Source of the DNA: Bifidobacterium moraviense
GTDB lineage: Bacteria; Actinomycetota; Actinomycetes; Actinomycetales; Bifidobacteriaceae
Length of the DNA: 64,000 nucleotides
Reading direction: 5' to 3'
Assembly: GCF_012932365.1 (NCBI RefSeq)
Contig: NZ_JAAIIH010000001.1
Coordinates: forward strand, 310,001-374,000
Shown piece by piece: positions 37,894 through 46,171 of this stretch. The notes beneath the pieces are model-generated. The model was not told where the DNA came from and made no database searches. It saw only the letters and a list, made by a program, of their open reading frames with translations. A program made the position numbers and the translations under genes. Each line of letters begins with the position of its first letter. The first letter of the stretch is position 1.

Positions 37894-39791
37894 CACTGAT
37901 CGTCTCCGGCGCCGAGGCTGAGCTCGCGCTGGGCGCGGGCGATGATCATGGAGCGCAGCGTGTTCGGCGCCACCGCGACGATGTGCCTGGCGTGCGCGAT
38001 GCAGAAGGCCACGAACCACGAGTCCGAGGAGACCGTGAGGTTGACCTTCTCCCCCGTGCCGTACGCCTCGACGCTGGCGCCGGGAAGGCTCTTGATGAAC
38101 GACAGTTCGGGCTGGTCGGTGATGAACGTGACCGCGGTGCCGTTGTCGAAGCTCCACTTGCGCAGCTCGGCCACGGGCACGTCCTCGAACTGCGGCTTGT
38201 GCTCCGGCTTGACGATGTCCGCGTGCTCGATGCGCGACAGTCTGAGCACCTGCCACTGGTGGTCGGACGGTTCGTGCGCCTTGCCCTTGTCCTTGGACTT
38301 GCCGGAACGGTCCACGTCCGTGCAGACCGCCACGTAGTACAGGCCCTCCTCGACGAAGATCTTGGCCGGGGCCACGAGCTTGCGGCGGGTGCGTCCCGCG
38401 CCATCCGTGTACTCCATGTCCAGCAGGGCGCCGTCGTTGATGGCGCGGCGGACCACGGCGAAGCTGTTCGGCTCGAGCTCGTACCCGGTCAGGCTCAGCC
38501 ACGGGGTCTCCCCCGCCTTGACGTGCGGGCGCAGACGCTGGTACAGGGACTGCGCCTGGGAACGCGACTGCTCGGGCAGCAGCGGCGAATGCGCCAGATA
38601 GCTCACCGATGCGGTCAGCAGGCTCAGGTACTGCGGGGAGATGCCCGCGAGACGTTCGAGTCCCAGCGAGTTGGTGGCGGAGACGATGCCCTCGGCGTCG
38701 AGCAGCGACCAGTCGATGTCGAAGAACTGGCTGCCGGCCATCTCGCCGTCGTCGGACACGGTGGTGAGCGTGTTGATGTCCTTGTGGATCACCGCGACCG
38801 ACTTCTTGAGCTCGTCCTCGGTGCGCGCGCGGCCGATGAAACGCTCGGCCAGCTCGGCCAGCGAATACTCCTCGCCCAGATGCGCGGAGAGGAACAGCAT
38901 CAGACGCAGTCGGCGGTCCACCTCGGATCCGGTCTGGAACGACCCCGAACCCTTCTTGTGCGACTTGCTCCGCTCCTCGGAGCCCGTCTCCTGGGCGCGC
39001 ACGAGCGGCTGCGAGATGACGGTGGCGGCGGACGGACCGCTGGCCGCATCGTCGTCGTTGAGTTCCTGCAGGTTCACCGCGGCGTTGAGCCTGCGGTGGA
39101 ACGCGTCCACCGCCTCGCGCGGGCTGACGATCGAGGCGCCCGGATGCTCGAGCACGTACATGGCCAGATCGTCGGTGTCGCGGTACGCGACGTTGATGTG
39201 CTCGCCGTCCACGTCCACGGTGGCGGCGAAGCGGCGCGAATCGATGACCTTCACCAGCGATTCGGGGATGGTCTGCGTGCCGAGTCCCGGGGCGATCGAG
39301 TCGAGGCCGAGGCCGGGGATGGGCATCTGCGGCACACGCGGCGCGGTGCGCGACGTCTGCTGCTGGTGCTCCTCCTGCTCGGATGCCTGCGACATGGAGA
39401 TCGAGCGCGCCAGATAGTTCGCGGCGGCCAGCACGGGCAGGTCCTCCTGCTCGAAGTGCAGGCGCACGCGCGGCTCGTCGCCCAGCTGCAGACGGTAGGA
39501 CGCGAAGTCCTGTCCCTCCGACTTGGACGAGTATTCCGGCTGGCGCGATTCGATGGCGATGCCCATGGCGGCCAGCTTGGCGCGGTCGCGCTGGAACTGC
39601 TTGGCGAACGCGGCCTTGGCGGCCTGATCGGCCAGCTCCCCGTAGGAGTCGGCGTAGGCCTTGACGCGCTGGGCGATCTGGCGGGACGTGAGCCACTGGG
39701 GGAACGCCGACGACAACACGGCCAGCACGTCCAATTCGTGCTTTCCCCATTTATCGGAGAACCGCCGCCTGCCGTTCGATCCCTCTGCCAT
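37893..39791 (-). CDS. pafBC: PafB-PafC-like fused WYL-domain transcriptional regulator
   Basis: The 632-residue protein looks like PafB and PafC joined in one chain. Half 1 has an N-terminal winged helix (KHELDVLAVLSSAFPQWLTSRQIAQRV) and a WYL-like section to about residue 230. A low-complexity linker (ISQPLVRAQETGSEERSKSHKKGSG) precedes half 2 with its own helix-turn-helix (RRLRLMLFLSAHLGEEYSLAELAERF) and WYL domain near residues 460-500 (VRRAINDGALLDMEY). PafBC activates DNA-damage genes in mycobacteria; that role is inferred by homology. It is upstream of helY. Confidence 0.88.
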   Translation of the reverse strand: MAEGSNGRRRFSDKWGKHELDVLAVLSSAFPQWLTSRQIAQRVKAYADSYGELADQAAKAAFAKQFQRDRAKLAAMGIAIESRQPEYSSKSEGQDFASYRLQLGDEPRVRLHFEQEDLPVLAAANYLARSISMSQASEQEEHQQQTSRTAPRVPQMPIPGLGLDSIAPGLGTQTIPESLVKVIDSRRFAATVDVDGEHINVAYRDTDDLAMYVLEHPGASIVSPREAVDAFHRRLNAAVNLQELNDDDAASGPSAATVISQPLVRAQETGSEERSKSHKKGSGSFQTGSEVDRRLRLMLFLSAHLGEEYSLAELAERFIGRARTEDELKKSVAVIHKDINTLTTVSDDGEMAGSQFFDIDWSLLDAEGIVSATNSLGLERLAGISPQYLSLLTASVSYLAHSPLLPEQSRSQAQSLYQRLRPHVKAGETPWLSLTGYELEPNSFAVVRRAINDGALLDMEYTDGAGRTRRKLVAPAKIFVEEGLYYVAVCTDVDRSGKSKDKGKAHEPSDHQWQVLRLSRIEHADIVKPEHKPQFEDVPVAELRKWSFDNGTAVTFITDQPELSFIKSLPGASVEAYGTGEKVNLTVSSDSWFVAFCIAHARHIVAVAPNTLRSMIIARAQRELSLGAGDDQ

Positions 39792-39941
39792 TAGTCCTCA
39801 CGTCTCGTTAAGATATGCGTCACCGTGCGCATTGCCGCGCACTTCACCCTATTGTAAGGGGTGTTTGTGTTGCCGCGAACGTTTTGCATGAATTTTCGTC
39901 CGGTTTCTTGTCCGGCGGAACGCGTCCGCGGCGCCGCGCGA

Positions 39942-41384
39942 TCACACCACCCAGTCGTCCGGTTCCACGCCCTGCGGCCCCACGTACTCGCCGTTCGGCA
40001 CGTACGCCGGCTCGCCCTTGTCCTCCAGCAGCGCGTCGGCGAAGAGCCTCACGTTCTGCCCGAAGGTCCAGTCGCCGTGGATGGTGACCGACTTGGCGGC
40101 CGCGAGGGACGGCACCGAGTACGGGAAGCGCTCGTTGAAGTCGTCGATGTTCTTGTAGTAGCGCGGATCCAGATCCACGTTCGGGAAGATGTAGTTGCCG
40201 TCCTCCATCTCGTAGGAGTCGGTGAGATGGAAGCGGTCGGACCTCATGATGAACAGGTCGTTCGTGGTCTTCACCGGCAGGAAGCGCATGCGGTCCACCT
40301 GCACGCAGATCGCGCCCTCGAACAGGCCGATGGCCGCGCCCATGGCGGTCTCCAGCTGGATGACCTTGGTGGTGGAGGGATCCGTGGGATCCACGGTCTT
40401 GGCATTGCGGATCACCGGCAGCGGCAGCACGCCGTCATACTCGGCGAGCTTGGCCTTGAGCGCGTCCACGCGCACCCAGATCGAGTTGGTGTTGAAGTAC
40501 GGGTGCTTGGCGATGTTCTGCGCGTCGGCCTTGTCGTCCGCATGCACCTGGCTCATCTCGCGCAGCATCAGGTTGCCGGTCGCCCTGTCCCGCACGATGT
40601 GGCCGCCCTTGCGGTCGGCGTAGGTGCGGGTGGCCACCTCCACCATGAACGGCGCGCCGGTGTTCTCGAAGTACTGCGCCAGCGTGCGCGACGGACGCGC
40701 GCCGAGGTTGTCGGAGTTGGAGATGAACAGGTACTCGTAGCCGCGCTCCTCGAGCACGTCAAGCAGACCGGACTCCCAGATCGTGGAGAACAGGTCGCCG
40801 TGGCCCGGCGGGCACCATTCGAGGTCCGGGTTCGCCGGGAAGGAGACGGGCAGGCCGGTCTCGGCGTCGATCTTCGGCTCCTCGTGCTGCATGATCTCCA
40901 CGGGGACGCCCTCCTGATGGAACTTGCGGTTGTGCTCCACCACCTTCATCGTGTCCGCCGAGGTGCGGAAGGAGTTCATGAGCGTCAGCGGGAGCTCCAC
41001 GCCGAGGCGTGCGCGCGCGGTGATGACCTGCCCGAGGATGATGTCCAGGAAGCGCATCGGCTTGGCCTTGTGGCGGCGCACCGGCAGCAGCGACTTGGCG
41101 CACGCCAGACCCATCGACGTGCCCAGACCGCCGTTGAGCTTGAGGAACGCGGTCTTGGCGAAGGCGTTGACCGCCTTGTCGTGGTCGATGGTGCTGTAGA
41201 CGTCGTGGAAGCTGGGCACGTCGGTGAGCGGCTCGACGTCCGCCTCGCGGATCCAGCTCGACGCCTCCTCGTTGCGCCAGACGCGGTACAGACGCTCGAA
41301 CTGAGAGATGGACACCTCGCTCATGCCGTGGTCGCGCATCTTGGCGGCGCAGGCGACGAACGGATCCTCGTTGGCGTTGGCCAT
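39942..41384 (-). CDS. galU: UTP-glucose-1-phosphate uridylyltransferase (UDPGP family)
   Basis: This 480-residue enzyme makes UDP-glucose and belongs to the eukaryote-like UDPGP family rather than the short bacterial GalU. The nucleotide loop is LNGGLGTSMGLACAKSLLPV at about residues 65-84. VPVEIMQHEEPKI and WCPPGHGDLFSTIWESGLLD are typical substrate-binding segments. The ATG at 41384 is preceded by AAAGGGAAGGT. UDP-glucose serves galactose (Leloir/LNB) use and cell-envelope polysaccharides. A 7-base inverted repeat lies just upstream. Confidence 0.93.
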   Translation of the reverse strand: MANANEDPFVACAAKMRDHGMSEVSISQFERLYRVWRNEEASSWIREADVEPLTDVPSFHDVYSTIDHDKAVNAFAKTAFLKLNGGLGTSMGLACAKSLLPVRRHKAKPMRFLDIILGQVITARARLGVELPLTLMNSFRTSADTMKVVEHNRKFHQEGVPVEIMQHEEPKIDAETGLPVSFPANPDLEWCPPGHGDLFSTIWESGLLDVLEERGYEYLFISNSDNLGARPSRTLAQYFENTGAPFMVEVATRTYADRKGGHIVRDRATGNLMLREMSQVHADDKADAQNIAKHPYFNTNSIWVRVDALKAKLAEYDGVLPLPVIRNAKTVDPTDPSTTKVIQLETAMGAAIGLFEGAICVQVDRMRFLPVKTTNDLFIMRSDRFHLTDSYEMEDGNYIFPNVDLDPRYYKNIDDFNERFPYSVPSLAAAKSVTIHGDWTFGQNVRLFADALLEDKGEPAYVPNGEYVGPQGVEPDDWVV

Positions 41385-41395
41385 ACCTTCCCTTT

Positions 41396-41419
41396 CACTA
41401 TTCCGCTTGTGCAATAGTG
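41396..41419. promoter_or_regulatory. Inverted repeat upstream of galU
   Basis: CACTATT (41396-41402) and AATAGTG (41413-41419) form a perfect inverted repeat 12 bases before the galU start codon. It may be an operator or leader hairpin. No regulator is identified. Confidence 0.35.
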
Positions 41420-41517
41420 TCCAGTGTACCCATCGGCGCGCGGCCCCGCTGCGCGCCGGCTGACAAAATCGTGAACGCGCGGTGGAAAACGGCCATGGCG
41501 GAAGACGACGTCCGGCG

Positions 41518-41922
41518 TCATGCGGCAAGGCCCGCGAGACCGGCGAAGCCAAGGCCGAGGAACAGCGCCGAGCACACGGCGAGCAGGCCGACGACGCCGG
41601 GGCCGGTCCACTGCATCGAGCGCGTTCCCGCCGCGTCGCGCACCACGTAGACGCGCGATCCCGGACCGTACGGCCACCGTCCGCGGACGTTCCAGTGCGG
41701 CACCGCCGCGTTCTCGTCGATCCACTGATGCGTGCCCTCGTCGTCTCGCCACCGGTAGGTGGGCACGTCGCATTCGGCGCGGTGGGTGAATCCCACGAAC
41801 CATGCAACGTTCACGCGCGCCCTGCCGGAAGCCACCAGCCGATTCGCCTGCACATGGGGCCACAATGCCGTGAGCATGCCCAGCAGGAACATCGCCCCCA
41901 CGATCAGCGACATGACAGCCAT
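41518..41922 (-). CDS. DUF3592-like small membrane protein
   Basis: With the ATG at 41922 the protein has 134 residues: a transmembrane helix (VMSLIVGAMFLLGMLTALWP), a beta-rich soluble part (ARVNVAWFVGFTHRAECDVPTYRW...GSRVYVVRDAAGTRS), and a final helix (VVGLLAVCSALFLGLGFAGLAGL). This is the topology of DUF3592 proteins. GGAG four bases upstream supports the start; an upstream ATG (42006) gives a Cys-rich extension that looks untranslated. Function unknown. It lies 130 bases from galU on the same strand. Confidence 0.6.
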   Translation of the reverse strand: MAVMSLIVGAMFLLGMLTALWPHVQANRLVASGRARVNVAWFVGFTHRAECDVPTYRWRDDEGTHQWIDENAAVPHWNVRGRWPYGPGSRVYVVRDAAGTRSMQWTGPGVVGLLAVCSALFLGLGFAGLAGLAA

Positions 41923-42349
41923 CGCACTCCGATCCGCGCAACAACAACCACGCCAAGTGTATGGCAGCGCATGGCACAAGAACGAGCCGCGGTCTGGCGA
42001 TGGCACGGTCAGTCATCGGAGTCATCGGATGGCATCGGCGCCAAGTCTGCCCCCGCTTCTGTTTGCCTTCTGCCTATGACACTGCGGCGTGGGACGCTGA
42101 CGCGTTGCGACTTATCCATGCGAATCATCCTATCTGCCTATTCCAGTGGCACTGGCAGTGCGGGAGGCTGTGTGCGTATGGACGATGCTTGTTCGGGCAT
42201 CGCTGAGCGTTGATCTGCAAGTTGCTGCGTTGTCGAGCCGGTGATCAGTCCCTTTGTGAGACAAAGTAGTTTTCAATGAGGCGCGAGCGCGAACCGAGGA
42301 TGACCGCGGACGCGAAACCGTCTCGCCGCCGAAAGAATGCATCCGGCTC
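41923..42349. other. Intergenic region, no convincing gene
   Basis: No open frame here has a recognisable protein. A short hairpin CTTTG TGAGA CAAAG is near 42250. A related-looking stretch (ACAAAGTA...TTGAGGCG) appears again near 43020, suggesting a decayed repeat. Confidence 0.5.
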
Positions 42350-42853
42350 TCAGTAGTTGATCATCTCGAGTTCGAGGCCCAGATCCTCGGTCTGGGTGCG
42401 GCCGGTCTCGCGGAATCCGAGATGACGGTAGAAGCCGCGCGCGTTGACGTTGAACGCGCAGACCCACAGTACAAGCCGCTCGCCGCCGATGGCCCGCTCT
42501 CCCGCTTCGACGAGCGCCCGCCCGACGCCGCGGCGATGCCGGTCGGCGAGCACGTACAGCGACGCAAGCTCGGCCGCTTCGGAGCGGTCGGCGGACGGAC
42601 CGCGCGGCTCGCGCAGCAGTTCGGCGAATCCGATGACCTCATCGCCGTCAAGCGCAACCAGCGTGATCTGCCCATCGCCCTTCGCGGCATGCGCCCGAGT
42701 GAGCTTCAGCGCGAATTCGGGCGTGATCGCCTCCACGATCTCCTGCGGAATGTGCCCTTCGTTGAGTTCGCGCCACGTGCGGGACTGCACCTGCGCCTTC
42801 TGGCGGAACCATCGCGGCTCGATCGGCGCGACGCGAAACGAATCAGCCGGCAT
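42350..42853 (-). CDS. GNAT family N-acetyltransferase
   Basis: The 167-residue protein has the GNAT fold. The acetyl-CoA loop is LASLYVLADRHRRGVGRALVEAGERA at residues 93-118, with Q/RxxGxG/A as RHRRGVG. AFNVNARGFYRHLGFRETGR is the usual C-terminal strand-helix. The N-terminal part (FRQKAQVQSRTWRELNEGHIPQEIVE) resembles actinobacterial members of unknown substrate. The ATG at 42853 follows GGGGAGGTATGAATGCC. It stands alone. Confidence 0.9.
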   Translation of the reverse strand: MPADSFRVAPIEPRWFRQKAQVQSRTWRELNEGHIPQEIVEAITPEFALKLTRAHAAKGDGQITLVALDGDEVIGFAELLREPRGPSADRSEAAELASLYVLADRHRRGVGRALVEAGERAIGGERLVLWVCAFNVNARGFYRHLGFRETGRTQTEDLGLELEMINY

Positions 42854-43122
42854 TCATACCTCCCCATGCGATGGCATCGCGGTGCAGTCAATCATAGGCC
42901 GGACAATTTCGATGCCTTTGCTGCAGGCGATGCATGTGCGATGACGTGCTTCGGCAATGTTTGGTTGCGATATCGCTGACGCAGAGAGTGCCGCGGTCTG
43001 TTGCAGATATTCTGCGATACAAAGTATTTTGCGTTGATCATTGAGGCGAAGGCCCTACAGGAAAAACCGCGAAGTGACACGATCGCCCCAAGCCGCGTGA
43101 GAAGACCCGCGGGCTGGAACGA
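42854..43122. other. Intergenic region
   Basis: I see no gene. The stretch 43000-43060 is AT-richer than its surroundings and resembles part of 42245-42275 (see 41923-42349). Confidence 0.5.
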
Positions 43123-43254
43123 ATGAGCCGCGTCGCCTCCCTCGCCTACGAAACCGGCATGCTCGGCAGCTTCGCCGTGGCCGCCGCCGTCATCGCCGTC
43201 ACGCTCGGCGTCGCGCCGATCTTGACGAGGCTCTTCGGTGTCGTCGACGAATAG
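43123..43254 (+). pseudogene. Possible remnant of a membrane protein, antisense to the toxin gene end
   Basis: A 43-codon frame on the plus strand reads SRVASLAYETGMLGSFAVAAA then a hydrophobic VIAVTLGVAPILTRLFGV, one clear transmembrane segment. Nearly every codon ends in G or C, as in real genes here. It overlaps, in antisense, the unusual C-terminal extension of the YafQ-like gene. It may be a fragment of a transporter left by a deletion, or a small membrane protein; no ribosome site is obvious. Confidence 0.3.
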
Positions 43255-43538
43255 AGTTCGTCGTGTGTGCCGGTGCGAGTCAGAACGAGCACCAGTCTGT
43301 CTGCGTCGATGAAGTAGACAAGCAGCCAGTCGCCGTCGATGTGTAGTTCCCGGAATCCGTTCCATTGCCCGGTCAGCGCGTGGTCTCGATACCTCGTCTT
43401 CAATGCATCGGCGTCGCCGTTCGCCAGCGCGCGGATCGCGGGCTTCATCCGCCTGAGATCGACATGCTTCTTCTTCAGGGCCTTCGCATTCTGATCGAAC
43501 GCCCTGATGGTCTCGATGCTCAGCGGTTCAGAGCGCAT
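43146..43538 (-). CDS. YafQ-type mRNA interferase toxin with odd C-terminus
   Basis: The first 95 or so of 130 residues form a YafQ/RelE-fold endoribonuclease. Histidines in YRDHALTG, LHIDGDWLLVYF (His-x3-Asp-Trp) and the final TGTHDELY match the catalytic set of YafQ. The ORF then runs on for about 35 extra residues (SSTTPKSLVKIGATPS and on), which are not part of the family and read like the antisense of another gene. Its ATG overlaps the last 11 bases of the antitoxin gene, so translation is coupled. Confidence 0.85.
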   Translation of the reverse strand: MRSEPLSIETIRAFDQNAKALKKKHVDLRRMKPAIRALANGDADALKTRYRDHALTGQWNGFRELHIDGDWLLVYFIDADRLVLVLTRTGTHDELYSSTTPKSLVKIGATPSVTAMTAAATAKLPSMPVS

Positions 43539-43821
43539 CGAAATAGTCGTCCATGTCATCGACGGACTTGAAGGAATGCGTGTATTCGCCGTGCAGCGCC
43601 TGACGTCGCGCCTCCGCGTTACGCAGCTCCTTGACTTCCTCCTCCAATTCGCGGAAATGGCGGTAGTCATGCTCGTTGATGATGAAATACACGGGCTCGT
43701 TGTTGCGAAGCACGGTGACGGGCGTGTTGTCCGCGACCTTCGCGAATTCGGCGCTTGCGGTTCCGCGGCCGAATCGGCTGATGGGAACCAGAGTATCCAC
43801 GGGGACGGTCAGCATAGCCAT
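43528..43821 (-). CDS. PHD/YefM-type antitoxin
   Basis: The 97-residue antitoxin precedes the toxin, as in classic type II pairs. Its DNA-binding, dimerising N-terminus (VPISRFGRGTASAEFAKVADNTPVTVLRNNEPVYFII) is of the PHD/YefM fold. The acidic C-terminus (RHFRELEEEVKELRNAEARRQALHGEYTHSFKSVDDMDDYFDAL) would clasp the toxin. The ATG at 43821 follows GGAGGTTTGAC. Mixed pairing of PHD antitoxins with YafQ toxins is known. Confidence 0.88.
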   Translation of the reverse strand: MAMLTVPVDTLVPISRFGRGTASAEFAKVADNTPVTVLRNNEPVYFIINEHDYRHFRELEEEVKELRNAEARRQALHGEYTHSFKSVDDMDDYFDAL

Positions 43822-43908
43822 GTCAAACCTCCATGTTCTGAACCATGTATATTTGCATGCTATCGCACGCCATCGCCGCATGTTCTCTGCACAGCCGCCG
43901 AGACCTGC

Positions 43909-43937
43909 TTGACAGACCGACCGACGGTCGGTATTGT
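43909..43937 (+). promoter_or_regulatory. Promoter with embedded TetR operator
   Basis: TTGACA (43909-43914) and TATTGT (43932-43937) are -35 and -10 boxes with a 17-base spacer. The spacer is filled by GACCGACCGACGGTCGGT (43915-43932), containing the palindrome ACCGAC-G-GTCGGT. Repressor binding here would block RNA polymerase. The same 18-mer recurs at 44726. Confidence 0.8.
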
Positions 43938-43965
43938 CTGGGAGGACACGCGAAAGGGAGACTCC

Positions 43966-44628
43966 ATGGCACACGTGCATTCCGACGGGACCGAGCGGCG
44001 GATCCTCAACTCCGCCCGCAGGCTCTTCGCCGAAAAGGGCTACGAGAAGACCTCCGTCCAGGACATCCTGAACGACCTGCATCTGTCGAAGGGCGGGCTC
44101 TACCACCACTTCACATCGAAGGAAGCGATCCTCGACCGGCTGAACGCCGACGAATGGGCCGTCACCGCCCGACTCCTCGACGCGCTCATCCGGCGCACGG
44201 ACATGAGCGCGCTCGAGAAGCTGCGCACGCTCATCATCTCCGCCGTGGACGACCCCGAGCACCTGGATCTCGTGCGCTCCCAGCTGGCGCTGCTCAAGGA
44301 CCCCGCGTTCTTCACCGCGAACATGCGCTTCTGGTCGGCGAAGCTGCCGGAGTCCTTCCGCTCCCTCATCGACATGGGCGTGCAGGACGGCTCCATCCCC
44401 ACGCCGTACCCCGAGGAGGCGGCACAGCTGCTCGCGCTCCTGTGCAACTACTGGCTCATGCCCTGCTTCTACCCCACCGGACGCGACGGCATGGAACACC
44501 GCATCCGCTGCCTTGCCGCGATGCTCGACGCCATCGGCGTGCCGGTGTTCGACGAGGCGCTTGCCTCGCGGGCCGTCAAGGGCCTCATGGCCCTGATGCC
44601 GGACGAGGGACAGTCGGCGTCCGCGTAG
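43966..44628 (+). CDS. TetR family repressor of the adjacent MFS exporter
   Basis: The 220-residue protein has a TetR helix-turn-helix (ARRLFAEKGYEKTSVQDILNDLHLSKGGLYHHFTSKEAIL) and a helical ligand domain (about residues 60-205). It starts at the ATG at 43966 after AAAGGGAG. Its promoter contains a perfect palindrome that is repeated before the MFS gene downstream, so it very likely controls both itself and the transporter. The inducer is probably a substrate of the exporter. Confidence 0.92.
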   Translation: MAHVHSDGTERRILNSARRLFAEKGYEKTSVQDILNDLHLSKGGLYHHFTSKEAILDRLNADEWAVTARLLDALIRRTDMSALEKLRTLIISAVDDPEHLDLVRSQLALLKDPAFFTANMRFWSAKLPESFRSLIDMGVQDGSIPTPYPEEAAQLLALLCNYWLMPCFYPTGRDGMEHRIRCLAAMLDAIGVPVFDEALASRAVKGLMALMPDEGQSASA

Positions 44629-44725
44629 GCGACGAGCCAAGCCGCCCGTCTCGAAGATCGCAGCGGGATGGGCGGCAGGATTCCCGCATTCCTGCGCCCC
44701 GGAAAGGGCACATTTTTACCACCAT

Positions 44726-44744
44726 GACCGACCGACGGTCGGTC
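44726..44744 (+). promoter_or_regulatory. Second TetR operator, before the MFS gene
   Basis: GACCGACCGACGGTCGGTC is identical over 18 bases to the operator in the tetR promoter. Its core, GACCGAC-G-GTCGGTC, is a perfect 15-base palindrome. It sits 75 bases before the transporter start. Confidence 0.8.
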
Positions 44745-44763
44745 TTTTACTGACCGAGGAGAA

Positions 44764-44778
44764 CCCCCCCCAAAAAAA
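44764..44778 (+). repeat. C8-A7 homopolymer run in the MFS leader
   Basis: Eight C residues (44764-44771) adjoin seven A residues (44772-44778) in the untranslated leader, between the operator and the start codon at 44819. Such tracts can vary in length by replication slippage. Confidence 0.6.
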
Positions 44779-44818
44779 CGGAACGGCCACGGCCAGCCAA
44801 GGAAAGGAACACGCCATC

Positions 44819-46138
44819 ATGACGAACGTATCCCGGCACACGGCGCAGCGCACAACCGAGCACACAACCGAGCGAACGCCTGAACGCACGGGCCAGCCAC
44901 GAACGGCCCGCGCCGCCGATCCCCTGCGCTCACGCGACTTCCGGCTGCTCATCGCGGGTCTTGGCATATCGCTCTTCGCCAATCTCATGCTGCGGTTCGC
45001 CATGTCCATGTGGGTGCTCGACGAGACCGGTTCGGCGGCGGCGTTCGCCTCCATTCTCACCGCGAGCATCCTGCCCACGATCCTGCTCTCGCCGCTCGGC
45101 GGCGTGGCGGCGGACCGCACGAACCGCCGGACCGTTATGGTGGCGCTCGACGCGCTCTGCGCCGCAACGGTGCTCGCCTGCGTCGCGATCTTCTCGGCGG
45201 CCGGCTTCAATCTGGCGGCGATCGCCGTGATGCAGGTGACGCTTGCCGTGCTCGACGCCATGGAGACGCCCACGGTGCAGGCGGCGCTCCCCCAGATGTT
45301 CCGCTCCCACGGCGAGGACGTGATGCGCCGCGCCATGGCCGCGGTGAACGTGGTGAACCAGACGAGCACGCTCGTGCCCGCCGTGCTCGGCGGCGTGCTC
45401 TACGCGGCGGTGGGCGCCATGCCCATGATGGGCATCACCGCCGCAGGGTTCGCCGCGGCCGCCGTCGTGGAGTGCTTCATCCGGCTCGGCGCCCCGCAGC
45501 GCAGCGACGACGGACGTGCCTCCGCTCTGGACGATCTGCGCGCGGCCGGTCGATTCCTCACGCGCGAGCGTCCCGCCGTGCTGCATCTGGTGCTGATCTG
45601 CGCCGCGCTCAACTTCCTGGTGACGGGGTACGCGGAGGTCGGCTTCCCCTACATGGTGCGCACCGTGCTGGGATTCGGCTCCACGGCGTACGGTCTTGCA
45701 TACGGCCTCGTGGGAGCGTCGGGCCTGCTCGGCGCGCTCGCCGGCGGACGGGCCGCGAAAACGCTCTCCATGCGGCGCTTCCCGACCGCGATCGGCGTCT
45801 TCTCGCTCACCATCCTGCCCCAGGCGCTCGCCATGATCCTCCCCGCGGCCGCGGGACTGCGCCTCGCCGCGCTCACGGCGGGCACCTGCGCGACCATGGT
45901 CGCCATCACGTTCGCGAACCTCATCGCCGTGCCGGCGGTTCAGATGGGCTGTCCCGAGGACATGACCGGCAAGGTGATGTCGCTCGCGCTCTCCGCGAGC
46001 ATGTGCGCCCAGCCCCTCGGACAGATCGCGTACGGCTGGGCATACAGCGCCTTCCCGTCAGGAACGGTTCTGGCGATGACGTTCGTGCTGGCCGTCGCGA
46101 TGCTGCCGCCGGTCGTGCATGTGGCGCGGCGGTTCTAG
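44819..46138 (+). CDS. MFS-type efflux transporter
   Basis: This 439-residue membrane protein has about 12 transmembrane helices. It begins with RSRDFRLLIAGLGISLFANLMLRFAMSMWVLDETGSAAAFA and the inter-helix loop LSPLGGVAADRTNRRTVMVALD, the motif A of the major facilitator exporter families (MdfA/NarK/macrolide-efflux type). The N-terminal 35 residues are Thr/Arg-rich and polar. Its leader carries the operator and homopolymer run. Co-regulation by the TetR neighbour points to drug or metabolite export; the substrate is not evident. Confidence 0.92.
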   Translation: MTNVSRHTAQRTTEHTTERTPERTGQPRTARAADPLRSRDFRLLIAGLGISLFANLMLRFAMSMWVLDETGSAAAFASILTASILPTILLSPLGGVAADRTNRRTVMVALDALCAATVLACVAIFSAAGFNLAAIAVMQVTLAVLDAMETPTVQAALPQMFRSHGEDVMRRAMAAVNVVNQTSTLVPAVLGGVLYAAVGAMPMMGITAAGFAAAAVVECFIRLGAPQRSDDGRASALDDLRAAGRFLTRERPAVLHLVLICAALNFLVTGYAEVGFPYMVRTVLGFGSTAYGLAYGLVGASGLLGALAGGRAAKTLSMRRFPTAIGVFSLTILPQALAMILPAAAGLRLAALTAGTCATMVAITFANLIAVPAVQMGCPEDMTGKVMSLALSASMCAQPLGQIAYGWAYSAFPSGTVLAMTFVLAVAMLPPVVHVARRF

Positions 46139-46171
46139 GGCGGGCGCCTGCGAGCGCCGTGCCTGTGGGCG

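Noticed and set aside
42245-43060. Repeat pair (ACAAAGTA ... TGAGGCG) near 42255 and 43020
   Set aside because: Only a few short words match with gaps; too weak to call a repeat family without a computed alignment.
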